The translations under genes were made by a program, and so were the position numbers. The notes under the pieces were generated by a model. It ran no database searches and had not been told where the DNA came from. It saw only the letters and a program-made list of their open reading frames with translations. DNA of 64,000 bases from Chaetoderma sp. LZ-2023a (taxonomy: Eukaryota > Mollusca > Caudofoveata > Chaetodermatida > Chaetodermatidae): the NCBI GenBank assembly GCA_034401795.1, contig CM067363.1, positions 33,419,252 to 33,483,251 of the forward strand, read 5' to 3'. How positions within the stretch are numbered: the first letter of the stretch is position 1; each line of letters begins with the position of its first letter. Positions 11,988 to 21,739 of the stretch are shown one piece after another.

Positions 11988-12440
11988 TCACAAATAATAT
12001 TCTGGAATCACCAGGCCGTTATAGGGGTAGAGAACACCTTGTTGTATGTGACATTCCTCGAACCGCTGGTAGTAGTACTTGGCTGTTGTGGATAATGGTG
12101 TCACAGATTCCTGGAAGGATATATCCCCTCCTGGATCCATGCGTATATATTTCGTGTCTGCACATCTGTTGCTTGTTCGTGAGTGACTTTCATCCATGTT
12201 CCACTCTGTGCACCACAATTCGGGGAACACCAGAAATGACTGTGTTGTATGTGTCAAGGTGGTGGTTACTTCGGGTTCATTCTCATGCCCGATTCTGCTC
12301 AAGGCATCAGCATTTCCATGCAGTTTGCCGGGTCTATGAACCACATTGAAGTTAAAAGCCTGCAGAGATTCCTGCCAGCTTGCTACCTGGCCCTCCAGAT
12401 TTTTAAGGTTGTGGAGCCACTGTTGGGAAGTGTGATCCAT
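11988..12440 (-). pseudogene. Gypsy RNase H C-terminus and start of integrase
   Basis: The 150-codon frame starts within RNase H: the first residues read MDHTSQQWL, followed by the VHRPGKLHGNADALSR motif that ends the RNase H domain in Gypsy polyproteins. The remainder leads into the region where the integrase HHCC zinc finger begins (GVLYPYNGLVIP), but the frame stops before the CxxC. The upstream RT is absent. The next integrase part lies in another frame. Confidence 0.8.
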
Positions 12441-12455
12441 ACGGAGAGTGTTTAT

Positions 12456-12725
12456 AATTTACAGTTTTGAAAGGCTCGTTTAATTCTGGTTCTAATCGGT
12501 ACCAGGAACAACGAGAAGAGATAAGTTATAAACATGCACCATGCATTCTATCGGACTTACCCGATTTTTTATGAGAAACTGCTCTTATAGGGCCCATGTA
12601 CGCATGCTATCCCACCCGGGGGGGGGATGGTGGGGGTGTGCTTGGACCGAATCCGGAGTGGCCGTTCCGTACCCAGCTTTGCTGGGACGGTCAGTACCTG
12701 TCCGGTAGGTCTGCGCTACACTATT
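12456..12725. repeat. Dispersed repeat, copy 2
   Basis: Matches 5545-5885 in the same orientation in two blocks (TTTGAAAGGCTCGTTTAATTC, and later TATCGGACTTACCCGATTTTT). It abuts the broken end of the minus-strand Gypsy remnant. Confidence 0.6.
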
Positions 12726-12769
12726 GTTAAGCAAATGAGCTCTTGACCTATTTAAACAATGCGTTCTGA

Positions 12770-12880
12770 TGGGTTGTTCTGAATGAGTGGGTTGCAGCTG
12801 TTGTTCTAAACGAGTGGATGGACGCTGTGTGCTGTTGTTCTAAATGAATGGGTGGACGCTGTGTGCTATTGTTCATGCAT
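12770..12880. repeat. Tandem repeat, about three 35-bp units
   Basis: Units of the form GTTGTTCTAAAYGARTGGRTGG followed by ACGCTGTGTGCT repeat with a period near 35 bp. The last part, GCTGTGTGCTATTGTT, recurs (often reverse-complemented) at 23.8-24.5 kb on the other side of the LTR element. Confidence 0.6.
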
Positions 12881-12925
12881 GTGTCCACTCTAAATGTCTT
12901 TCTACACGCTATTGTATGTTCTAAC

Positions 12926-12929
12926 ATAT
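12926..12929. repeat. Target-site duplication ATAT (partner at 23592-23595)
   Basis: The four bases before the 5' LTR and the four after the 3' LTR are both ATAT. A 4-bp AT-rich duplication is usual for errantivirus-type integration. At four bases the match has moderate weight alone. Confidence 0.75.
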
Positions 12930-14332
12930 TGTAGATATGGGATTGTCTTGTGGGAAGTCATGACCCCGCTGGACATCTTATATGTACGAGTGAGTCCCGA
13001 GTAAAATTCAGGTGTGAGTACCAGATGAGCTAATAGACCATGTCACCATGTATATTAAGATGTACCGATCAGCGGCTATGTTTAGATACGTTACTAGCAC
13101 TGATCATCATCTATACTTAGATGCATTACCAGCATCTTATTATTTGGATATATATTATCAGCACTGGCGCCAGCTAGTGCACAGGTACCGCTTCGCAGAT
13201 AGTGAATCGAGTATGGTTAGCACCAGGTTGGAATCAATCAAAGAGATTAGATAGGACAAACGGACTTGGTTAGTTACGTAGCGGTCTGTGTTCTCACGGA
13301 GCGTGGGACCAGATAAGCCGAGAATAACCCGGCTATGAGGAATGGTAACTCGTGTGCCGATTAACTCTAGCATTCTATCAGTTGTCGACTAATAGGCAAT
13401 GAACATGACATGGACAGGGTAGCGTCCTGTAGGCGGTAGGTACGCAATCGAAAGTTACGATCAAAAACGTATCAATTGTAGAGGCGTGCTAGGATACAAT
13501 CGAGGGATGTTATCAAAAACATATTAATTGTAGAGGCGTGCTAATCCACCAGTAAGCCTTGCTATCAAACAAGCATTCGTCATTCTTGGCAGGGTATCCG
13601 TCAGAAATGGCATGATAGTCCAGCCCAGACCCTTGTTATCAAACAAGCATTCGTCATTCTTGGCAGGCCATTCGTCAGAAATGGCATGGTAATCCAGCCC
13701 AAACCGCAGATGCTAGGTAAGAGGATGGGATCTTGATTGGTCAAAATGATGTCATAATCCAATGAGAATCAGAGCAACCTCCGGCGGTGCGAAACCAAGT
13801 TGGAGGGAGCATAGAAACTCGGATAGTACATAAGGGGGACTTTAACTTTTAATCGAGAGTTCGGTCCGCCTCGCACCTTGTGAAACTCTTGCTGAATGGT
13901 TTTAAGTAGGCAAGAGCTGGTTGAAAGTTAGGAAAACTTTAGAAACATTGAATTGTAATATTTAATCATTGTGAATAGATAGCTAGGTAACGGTAAAAGT
14001 TACCAACTTTGTAGGTTTATTGTATAGTTAAAGTTAGCAAGTAAAATGATCACCTTGTAATATATACAAGGCAAAAGTTTGTCATATATTTGTTGTTATT
14101 CTGGAGAACACGGAAGACCACCATGTCAAACCAATCGTTCTTAAAACGCGCAGTTAGATCAGGCCCAGGCACTAATATAAATATCGTCAGGTCCCTGTAC
14201 CTACGAGGCGAGCTAGTGTCCCGCTCCATCTTCATCGGTGGAACCGGTTGTCGCTGCAACCATTCGTACCAGGTTTCATCGAAGGGGGTAGAGCATACGT
14301 CATCAACAAGGGTAGACAACCCGAAATCTTCA
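12930..14332 (+). repeat. 5' LTR
   Basis: About 1403 bp, TG...CA. It contains a 24-bp segment (around 13119-13142) missing from the 3' LTR and two tandem duplications. CCAAT-like (ATTGG, 13736) and CRE-like (TGATGTCA, 13747-13754) motifs lie in the second half, which may hold the promoter. Confidence 0.93.
13557..13704. repeat. Tandem 74-bp duplication inside the LTR
   Basis: Two units beginning CCTTG(C/T)TATCAAACAAGC and ending CAGCCCA(G/A)AC follow each other directly. The same pair is in the 3' LTR (about 22815-22962), so it predates the insertion. A second, shorter duplicated motif (ATTGTAGAGGCGTGCTA, about 13476 and 13528) precedes it. Confidence 0.75.
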
Positions 14333-14333
14333 T

Positions 14334-14351
14334 TGGCTTCACCAGCCAGGA
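14334..14351 (+). promoter_or_regulatory. Candidate primer binding site
   Basis: One base after the 5' LTR the sequence reads TGGCTTCACCAGCC. It begins with TGG, the complement of a tRNA CCA end. I could not match the rest to a specific tRNA, so only the position supports it. Confidence 0.3.
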
Positions 14352-14383
14352 TTCAGAGTAACAACAGTGAGTAGATAAGATAT

Positions 14384-16029
14384 ATGGCCCAACCAGAAAC
14401 ACCGCTAACTAATTCAACCATTGTACTGACCGACGTCGCTGACCGGGTACAAGAATTCATAAACGCTGCAAAGTTGTCAGAGAGCACCCGTATCATACGG
14501 CATCGCGAGTATTGTGCGGGTGCTGTCGTGAAGATAACTACAGAGGTAGTCTGCCCCGAGCAACCCCGTCTTCAAAGAATCATTATCAGCCTTCATTATC
14601 AGTAAAAACGCAGAATGGCAACACCAGCCAAGCGAGGCGTTGACCTGCCATGCCACCCATGGAAGTACCAGTAGCACACCAGCTTCGACCGGAAACCATC
14701 GCGGCTATGCAGACGATGGGTGTAGCAATGGCGGAGCCATTGTTGAAAGCAGTAACCGCCGGGAAGCCGAGCGGGTGTACCGGAGGGAGATCCGGGACAC
14801 GATCTACCACATACAGCCCTGTGACGGAGTAGTGCCGGAGGAGGTGAGAACCTTCCTCGATGAGACCCGGCGAGCATGGGTCGCTAATGAGGGACGGCTA
14901 GTGGGCATACCAGCCTACGTCATCACCCGAGCGGCACGAGGGCAGTTGTCCAGAGCCATAGATGGGTTGCTAGTAGGCAAGATCAGGGAGGATGTCAAAT
15001 TTCGACGAATTCCACGACTATATAACGCTGAACCTCGTCTCGGCGAACGAGTGGGAGCGAATAAAATATGATCTCGAGGGCGTACGGCAGAGACGGAACG
15101 AAACCGTCATAACTTTTAACAGACGGTATCGGGAACTGAGCGCCCGAGCGTACCCTGTCGAGAACGCTGACAACCGGAGGACCATTTTGGGAATTTACCT
15201 CAAAGGACTATCCGACCACCGTCTCAGCAAGAGAATTGTCTGAAAGAAGGCCACCACCCTGGCCCGCGCTATTGAGATTGCGGAGGAGGAAGCCACCTGT
15301 GACGACCTGCTCCGAGCAATGAAAATAGATGAGCGGCAGGATGAGAGCATGGAGGTAAACATGGTGGGTCCCGAGGAAGAAAAGGAAATATGGAGCGTAG
15401 TTCACACGTTAAAGAAACAGATTGCTCAACAGAGCAAAATGATTGAGCAACTATGTGGTTTGGTGAGCGACATGCAGTTAAGAGAGCAGAAGCTGGTGGC
15501 TGGGGCCACCCAGCCCACGAAGAAGACAGCCCAGCAGGCAAAGCAACGCGCCCCACCCTCGCCCCGACCAGTCAGAACGGGACGAGACTTGCAGCATATT
15601 ACCTGCTATAATTGTGGCCGAGTCGGCCATTACAAAAGTGACTGTCGTCAAGCAGTACACCCGAGGGAGAACGTCAGTAGACAGGCTGCCCAGCGACCCC
15701 GACAACCACGACGGGCGCCGCCGATGACCTGTTCCCAGTGCGGGAGAGAAGGACACATGGCCCAGAATTGTTTAGGGGCATATATGAACCGGCAGACGAC
15801 TCCTGCCGTAACGGTAAAGTGCTTCGGGTGTGGCAAAGATGGCCACTACGTGAGGGACTGCCCATCAAGAGGCCCACCGCAGAATGGTTCCTCCTGGCGC
15901 CAGCAACAGAGTCCACCTGCACGCAGGGCCATCAAGCGACCACGCACCGACGACATGGACATCGACATCGTCGACCGACGGCAGCAGGAGAGAAATGTAA
16001 CACCCCGTGACTGTTCGCATAACCTCTGA
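14384..16029 (+). pseudogene. Gag polyprotein with three zinc knuckles, frame-broken
   Basis: Coding character runs from the ATG at 14384 to the stop at 16029 but switches frame about three times (near 14605, 14760 and 14990) and is cut by a TGA at 15241-15243. The last 237 codons are open. They hold a Gln-rich coiled-coil-like stretch and three CCHC knuckles: CYNCGRVGHYKSDC (from 15604), CSQCGREGHMAQNC (from 15730) and CFGCGKDGHYVRDC (from 15820). These would bind RNA in the nucleocapsid. A basic, Arg-rich tail follows. This copy could not make full-length Gag without frame correction, in contrast to the open env gene. Confidence 0.85.
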
Positions 16030-16187
16030 AAGGACATGAACAATCAGTTTCGCGATCGGGACAAATATGAAGACCGCGATGGATTCGTATTGACCGGAGA
16101 AGGGACAGATGCGCAGGGCCGTTATTCATACGGTGTCGGACAGGACGCATCCTCCCAGAGAAACAGTTACACGGAGGTGGTTAGTGG

Positions 16188-16622
16188 ATGGAGGAGTCCG
16201 TCAAACGACGACGGAGGAACCCGTTGGTGAATTCACCGACCGAGCGGTTTCTAATCCGTCTGAAAATAGATAAAAACGGTCCAACGGATCAGGGTGAGTA
16301 CTTGCATGCCTTAGTGGATACTGGTGCTAGTACAGCCTTGATTCGCAAGGATATATGGCATAGCATGTTGAATGCTAGGCCATTGAAAAGGGCGAAGACG
16401 CTCTTGGCAGTAAATGGTTCACCGATAGAAATTTTGGGTGAGACCCAAGTAAAATTCAATAACGCCCAACCTATTCTGAGTACGGTAGTGGCGAGAATGA
16501 GGCATGAATGTTTGCTTGGTGCGGATGCTTTGCACTTGGGAAATGCAAAGATTGACTATCGGGCCAAAGTTGTAGTATGGTTTGGCCAGATATATCCCTT
16601 TAGGTATCCCTATAGGGAATAG
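16188..16622 (+). CDS. Retropepsin-like aspartic protease
   Basis: A 144-codon frame. It carries the catalytic motif LVDTGAST (DTG at residues 44-46) and, near the end, ECLLGADAL, the usual second retropepsin landmark. It would process the Gag-Pol chain in the particle. The frame is -1 relative to the last Gag frame, but stops lie between, so a classic overlap frameshift is not visible here. It ends in TAG, 9 bp before the RT ATG, in the same frame: a read-through signal or a recent mutation could explain the split. Confidence 0.88.
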   Translation: MEESVKRRRRNPLVNSPTERFLIRLKIDKNGPTDQGEYLHALVDTGASTALIRKDIWHSMLNARPLKRAKTLLAVNGSPIEILGETQVKFNNAQPILSTVVARMRHECLLGADALHLGNAKIDYRAKVVVWFGQIYPFRYPYRE

Positions 16623-16631
16623 ACAAATTAT

Positions 16632-18233
16632 GTGTATGAGAGTTGTAAAGAAACGACCGGATATAAAGCTATCGACAAAGTGCTTGAGGACTTTGCAGAT
16701 AACTTTGATACGGCTCGTCCAAACACTTTAGGATTGGTCCCCAAAGTGAAGTGTACGGTACCAACAGGAGATGCGTTTCCTATAAGGCAGAAAGCCTACC
16801 GTCTACCGCTTGCCAAGCAGTATATAGTCAAGAATCAAGTGGCTGAAATGCTGGCAGCGGGCGTCATAAGACCGTCGTCATCACCCTGGGCGTCGCCCAT
16901 TACGTTAGTGCCCAAGAAGGATGGGGACACGAGATTTTGTGTTGACTACAGGAAGTTGAATTCTGTATGTCGCAAAGACAGTTATCCATTACCGAATATA
17001 ATGGATATCTTTGACTCGATGCGCGGCGCAACGATATTTTCGACTATGGACTTGAAGTCTGGCTATTGGCAGATTCCAATGGACAGCCAAGACATAGAGA
17101 AAACAGCATTCATTTGCAGTGAAGGTGTGTTCTGCTTTATTCAGATGCCGTTTGGTTTTTGCAATTCAGGTGCCGTATTTCAGAGGGCAATGAGCAATAT
17201 TTTCCGAGAATTCGTGGGAAAATATTTGCATGTTTTTGTCGATGATGTAGTCGTATATTCAAGAAACCCGGCTGAGCATGCACAGCATTTGCGTAAGGTT
17301 ATGCGTAGGATTCGAGAATACAATTTACAGGTTAAGAAAAAGAAATGCGAGTTTGCCCGCGAGTCTGTGGACTTGTTGGTGTATCGTGTTTCGGCACTAG
17401 GAGTGGCTCCTCAGGTTCAGAAGGTCAAGGTCATAAGAGAAATGTCACCGCCACGCGATGTGGGGGAGGCGAGAAGTTTCCTTGGAGCTACAGGTTATTA
17501 CCGCTCTTGTGTGGAAGGCTATGCCGAAATTGCTAAGCCTTTGATAGAATTGACTAAGAAATATAAACGTTTTGAATGGGGTAAGGAGGAACAGCAAGCG
17601 TTTAAGAAATTGCAAAACTTGCTGTGTAGTGAGATGGTTCTCACCTATCCAAATTTAAATGCTCCATATAAACTATATATTGATGCATCAAGCTATGCGA
17701 TAGGTGCAATATTGGTACAGGTAGATGAGAAGGGTATAGAACGAGTGATACAGTATGTAAGCTCGACTCTGAAGGACAGTCAGCTAAACTGGCCTGTAAT
17801 AGAAACGGAAGCTTATGCTGTGATATATGCATTGAAGAAGCTTAGACCTTATCTATTTGGCGCGCAGTTCACCGTGTATACTGACCACAAACCCCTAAAG
17901 AGTTTGTTTGTGGGAGAAGTTAAGAACACGAAAGTGCAGCGCTGGGCGGTGCTGATTGCCGAGTATGGATGTAGGATTGAATACATCCATGGCTCGAAGA
18001 ATATTGGAGCGGACATGTTGTCCAGATTGCGTCGCCCAGTGGTGATCACCACCTTAGACACAGGCGATTTTGTCATACCGGATGTGGACGAGGGTGTGTT
18101 ACCGCATGTCCCTCTCGAGGTATTCGACATTCCCTACGACGAGTTGTGTGCCGAGCAGACCAAGGAATACCCGGAGTTGTTCAAGAACACCCCGGAGGAG
18201 TATATGGTCAAGAACGTATTTTATATTCTTTAA
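16632..18233 (+). CDS. Reverse transcriptase and RNase H
   Basis: 533 codons. RT motifs appear in order: SPWASPITLVPKKDG, FCVDYRKLN, STMDLKSGYWQ, QMPFGFCNSGAVFQ, and the active site FVDD (residues 202-205, an accepted variant of YxDD). RNase H follows, with YIDASSYAIGAILVQ, ETEAYAVIYALKKLRPYL and YTDHKPL, ending SKNIGADMLSRL. Together they copy the RNA genome into DNA. The order RT-RNase H-integrase and the motifs place it in Ty3/Gypsy. The frame ends at 18233 and overlaps the integrase frame by 88 bp; integrase is in the -1 frame. Confidence 0.95.
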   Translation: MYESCKETTGYKAIDKVLEDFADNFDTARPNTLGLVPKVKCTVPTGDAFPIRQKAYRLPLAKQYIVKNQVAEMLAAGVIRPSSSPWASPITLVPKKDGDTRFCVDYRKLNSVCRKDSYPLPNIMDIFDSMRGATIFSTMDLKSGYWQIPMDSQDIEKTAFICSEGVFCFIQMPFGFCNSGAVFQRAMSNIFREFVGKYLHVFVDDVVVYSRNPAEHAQHLRKVMRRIREYNLQVKKKKCEFARESVDLLVYRVSALGVAPQVQKVKVIREMSPPRDVGEARSFLGATGYYRSCVEGYAEIAKPLIELTKKYKRFEWGKEEQQAFKKLQNLLCSEMVLTYPNLNAPYKLYIDASSYAIGAILVQVDEKGIERVIQYVSSTLKDSQLNWPVIETEAYAVIYALKKLRPYLFGAQFTVYTDHKPLKSLFVGEVKNTKVQRWAVLIAEYGCRIEYIHGSKNIGADMLSRLRRPVVITTLDTGDFVIPDVDEGVLPHVPLEVFDIPYDELCAEQTKEYPELFKNTPEEYMVKNVFYIL

Positions 18234-19789
18234 TTACGCCTTCAGCATTGGACGCTGAGTACCCCAAAATCATGTTACCTACCCTGTTCCGTGAGAAAGT
18301 GCTCCGGATGGCTCACGAACGAGCCGGTCACCAAGGTCTGCAGAAGACCATCGGTATGGTAAGAGATTCGTTTGTATGGACGTCTTTAAGGAAAGACTTG
18401 ATACATATGCTAGAGACGTGTACGACGTGCCAGGTCAACCGACCTGTCACTACCCGACCAAGATACAGTGAGATGCCCATGGCTAATTATCCGAGTCAGA
18501 TAATCGGCATGGATTTGATAGATCCACTGTTAGAGTCGAGTAAAGGTAATGTGTATATCATGACGATAGTCGATCACTGTTCTGCATGGGCAGAAGCATA
18601 TCCGATTCCGGCTAAGACATCGCAAAACGTTGAGGACAAATTCTTCAATGAGTACGTCGCACTTCATGGTGTCCCTGAGATCGTGATAACCGATCAGGGA
18701 AAAGAGTTTTGCTCTAAGTTGCTAAAAGAGCGATTTAGAGAGCATGGGATCGACCATAGGAGATCGAGTCCCTACCACCCACAAACTAATGGGAGTACCG
18801 AAAGGTTTAATCGCACCATTAAAGACTTAGTCCAGAAAGGGGTGAACAATGCTTCTCACGTGTGGGAGGACGAATTGGGTGCGGCTTTAACCGCTTACTG
18901 CAGTACTCGTCATCCCACGACAGGGTATACGCCATTTTATCTGACATACGATCGACGGGCAAGACTGCCGTTTGCTATTCCAGTAGATGCATCGCAGGAT
19001 CTGGGTGAGAGACTGACCTGTCTCAACAATGCCCTACTGCGCGCTCGTATGGAAACGGCTAGGTCTCGTGAGATCCACCGTGAGCAGATTGACAAGCGTG
19101 CAAACGCTGGTGTATTTAAGGTGGGTGATTCGGTGGTCGTAAAGGCAGAGGAACGCATGAAGTTAACCTCTCACAGTGACCCCGAATATGAGATCTTTAA
19201 GATCAATGGGCCAGTGGCTCACGTCCGGCATCAAAGGTCTGGGAAGGTGCGCGTACTGAATATATCTAAGTTACACGTAGTCGACTCAGAAATGTGCTGG
19301 GACAAGGTACGGCCATGCCCTGTTCGTAACCCTGCGAAGGGTACGAAAGATAGCCATCATCCCAGGGTGCTGGTAATCCCAAGGTCCGAAGAAGGGCCCG
19401 AGTCCGACCCTAGGGCAACCCCTGGTAAGAGAGCTCGTAGGAAGCGACCAGCTTCTGATGATGAGCCAAGGATGAGCAAGGTGGGTAGGATGGTTGATAA
19501 TAACATCAGTCAAACTGGTATGAGTGAGACTCGAAACCGTGAGTCACCAATGGAAACTCACGTGACTCCTCCCCCGGTAGTGATGGACAGCTCGGAGGAG
19601 GTACCCGAGAGTGTGCCAGAACCAATGGAAATGCTGCCAGCGCCGCGCTGCTTTCTGTGCAAGCGCAGTCACGATCCTGATGTCGAAACCGACAGCAAGA
19701 GACTCAGGATTGGCGTGTTCGGCCGCGCCCTGTACGATGACTTCATCGATCGTATAGAGGCAGATATAAGGCGACATAGCCGCCGCTAA
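18146..19789 (+). CDS. Integrase with extended C-terminal region
   Basis: The frame has an ATG at 18146, but homology begins only after about residue 30 (near 18235). This suggests that RT-RNase H joins it by a -1 shift or that a mutation split them. The zinc-binding part has AHERAGHQG and CTTCQ. The catalytic triad is intact: Asp123 (GMDLID), Asp183 (ITDQGKEF) and Glu219 (GSTERFNR), with 35 residues between the last two. A DNA-binding module follows (GDSVVVKAEERMKL). The last 150 residues are charged, contain a bipartite basic stretch (KRARRKRP) and a Cys/His patch (CFLCKRSH), and have no known domain. Confidence 0.93.
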   Translation: MCRADQGIPGVVQEHPGGVYGQERILYSLITPSALDAEYPKIMLPTLFREKVLRMAHERAGHQGLQKTIGMVRDSFVWTSLRKDLIHMLETCTTCQVNRPVTTRPRYSEMPMANYPSQIIGMDLIDPLLESSKGNVYIMTIVDHCSAWAEAYPIPAKTSQNVEDKFFNEYVALHGVPEIVITDQGKEFCSKLLKERFREHGIDHRRSSPYHPQTNGSTERFNRTIKDLVQKGVNNASHVWEDELGAALTAYCSTRHPTTGYTPFYLTYDRRARLPFAIPVDASQDLGERLTCLNNALLRARMETARSREIHREQIDKRANAGVFKVGDSVVVKAEERMKLTSHSDPEYEIFKINGPVAHVRHQRSGKVRVLNISKLHVVDSEMCWDKVRPCPVRNPAKGTKDSHHPRVLVIPRSEEGPESDPRATPGKRARRKRPASDDEPRMSKVGRMVDNNISQTGMSETRNRESPMETHVTPPPVVMDSSEEVPESVPEPMEMLPAPRCFLCKRSHDPDVETDSKRLRIGVFGRALYDDFIDRIEADIRRHSRR

Positions 19790-19840
19790 TTATCCATCTG
19801 TCTATGATCTGTACCGGTAAACATCACTGAGCGTGGAATC

Positions 19841-21739
19841 ATGTATATTTTACGATTAGGTGTAGTGATAGCTCTAGTGAGTTTAGTAAATGGACTGTGT
19901 AAAGAGTCTAGTGTACATAGATTACCGAACGGGGTAATGATAACTAACCCCGAGGATATATCTGTTATCCGGGCTGAATGGACCATAGTGGTGTCTATCG
20001 ACCACCCTTATTTGCCTACCAAATTTCTTGAACGGTTGGCGCAATTTCGTGTTCTTATTGCGAACATCGGTCGAAAGACTTCGTTGAGCATTCAAGACAT
20101 TTTCGGTTTGCAACATCGTGTTAACAATATTAGGAAGATCGCTGTTAGGACACAACAAACTATGGTGAGTAGGGACAGTATACGACGCAAACGTGGCTTA
20201 TTTAACTTTGTCGGGGACATAGCCTCGTCCCTATTCGGTACCGCTACCTCTGGTGATATAGATGCAATTAAAGAGGTAGTCAAAGTTGCTTTGAGGGACA
20301 TGAATCGTTTGGTACATTTCTCCAACAAACTAGCGTCCCACGTGAAACTGGCATTCGTAGGGATCAATACCAACGTTGACCGTATCAACGAAATTACCAC
20401 CGGCCTAGTGGAATTAACTAGAAATGTGAGCGATGTGTTTAAGGTGCACGCCGCCCGACATGCCGACTTATACGCATTAGTGCGACTTGGACACATTATT
20501 GACTCTGCCGAAAGTGTAGTGTATAGCTACCAGAAGGCAGCAGCACAGTTTCATAGACAAACGGCATCCCTAGAGTTAGGTAGACTAACGGAAGAATTAT
20601 TCAGTCCTGCTGACCTCAATTCCGTGGCCAAACAAATTAGTGTGGGAAATCGACTGATACGTCCGTATCAGTGGTACTACCGCAACGTGGTCGTGTATCC
20701 GTTATGGAAAGACGACTCACGACTCCATTACGTAGCGACATTACCGCTAATTGACGGAGGCGAATATATCGAATACAGGTTGCATGCGTGGCCGGAACCG
20801 CTAAGTGCGAGGGGATACTACATGCAAGTACTGATCGCGCGAACCAGCATTGGTCTTGACACCAAGACTGGATGGTACTTCACGCCATCCGAATGTCGTG
20901 GGGAGGAACCCCGAGTGTGTCATGGTCCACTACGGGTCGACAAGACCCACGTTCCATGCATTGTAAGCCTGTTAACCAACACGACTGACAGTGCTTGTAA
21001 TAGTCAGCTTTCCGAATCAAATGAAACATCTAGCAAACTGTTTGCCGATAAGAAAATAGGCATTGTGTTGCAAACGTTCGATGAAACAATTGATATACAC
21101 TGCGACGGACGACTGACCGACCGGTGTGTGGTGAGTAATGGAGTGTATGCATTAATGTCTGGTGAGTGTGGTTATAGCGGGAAAGGCTGGCAATTCGAGC
21201 CTGTTGCGTCTTACAGTAGGACGTACACTCGGGTTGGCCTGGCCATTGATATGCCCCATTTGGATGTGGTTGGAGTTCTGAACCAGTCCATGGCTGTGAA
21301 TCACTTGAAGATTCAACCCTGGAACCATTTACAAAAATCCAAGTATGTGCCGCTAGCACCGCTGTCCGCGATCGACCCAGTGATGGTCGATGGCATTGGA
21401 GTACGCTCCTTCGTGTCATATGCGACGGGCTCCTCCGTTGTAGTAATTATTGTGATTTTTATCTTATATAAGTGTGGCATTCTACGACGCATGTGGATTT
21501 GGATCAAATGCAAGCCACCTGCAGCCCATAGTAGTGCGCCACATCATATTCATCCTCCGCGACTGCGGGGAACTGCAGCCCTGCCGGTAATGGTGGAGAT
21601 GTTGGCCGGGTCGTCGCCTAACGCTGTTGCCAGGACTGAGATCGACCCGACGGCTGACCATGGGATAGACGTAGAGCTATACAATGACATTGGTACACCT
21701 AACGTGGGTCTTGGTGACCGATTGGAATCATCCCAATGA
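19841..21739 (+). CDS. env: Envelope glycoprotein, baculovirus-F / errantivirus type
   Basis: An uninterrupted 632-codon frame 51 bp after integrase. Residues 1-18 form a signal peptide. A furin-type site RRKR sits at 115-118 (nt 20183-20194), followed at once by GLFNFVGDIASSLFGT, the hydrophobic fusion-peptide-like segment typical of F-type proteins. Paired Cys residues, several N-glycosylation sequons (e.g. NTT, NET, NQS) and helical heptad-like sequence come next. One membrane anchor lies at about 528-546, and a tail of about 89 residues follows. Proteins of this class mediate membrane fusion of errantiviruses and baculoviruses. Whether this copy is expressed or functional cannot be told from the sequence. 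Confidence 0.9.
   Translation: MYILRLGVVIALVSLVNGLCKESSVHRLPNGVMITNPEDISVIRAEWTIVVSIDHPYLPTKFLERLAQFRVLIANIGRKTSLSIQDIFGLQHRVNNIRKIAVRTQQTMVSRDSIRRKRGLFNFVGDIASSLFGTATSGDIDAIKEVVKVALRDMNRLVHFSNKLASHVKLAFVGINTNVDRINEITTGLVELTRNVSDVFKVHAARHADLYALVRLGHIIDSAESVVYSYQKAAAQFHRQTASLELGRLTEELFSPADLNSVAKQISVGNRLIRPYQWYYRNVVVYPLWKDDSRLHYVATLPLIDGGEYIEYRLHAWPEPLSARGYYMQVLIARTSIGLDTKTGWYFTPSECRGEEPRVCHGPLRVDKTHVPCIVSLLTNTTDSACNSQLSESNETSSKLFADKKIGIVLQTFDETIDIHCDGRLTDRCVVSNGVYALMSGECGYSGKGWQFEPVASYSRTYTRVGLAIDMPHLDVVGVLNQSMAVNHLKIQPWNHLQKSKYVPLAPLSAIDPVMVDGIGVRSFVSYATGSSVVVIIVIFILYKCGILRRMWIWIKCKPPAAHSSAPHHIHPPRLRGTAALPVMVEMLAGSSPNAVARTEIDPTADHGIDVELYNDIGTPNVGLGDRLESSQ

Larger units (their letters stand above)
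10366..12450 (-). mobile_element. Truncated Ty3/Gypsy retrotransposon remnant (RNase H to integrase)
   Basis: On the minus strand, in order, are the end of an RNase H domain, a zinc-binding integrase start, the integrase core, a GPY/F-type C-terminal module and a long Pro/Ser-rich tail. Protease and RT are missing: the element breaks off at about 12.45 kb against a dispersed repeat. At least two in-frame stops and one frameshift are present. It differs in sequence from the intact element at 12.93 kb. Confidence 0.8.
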
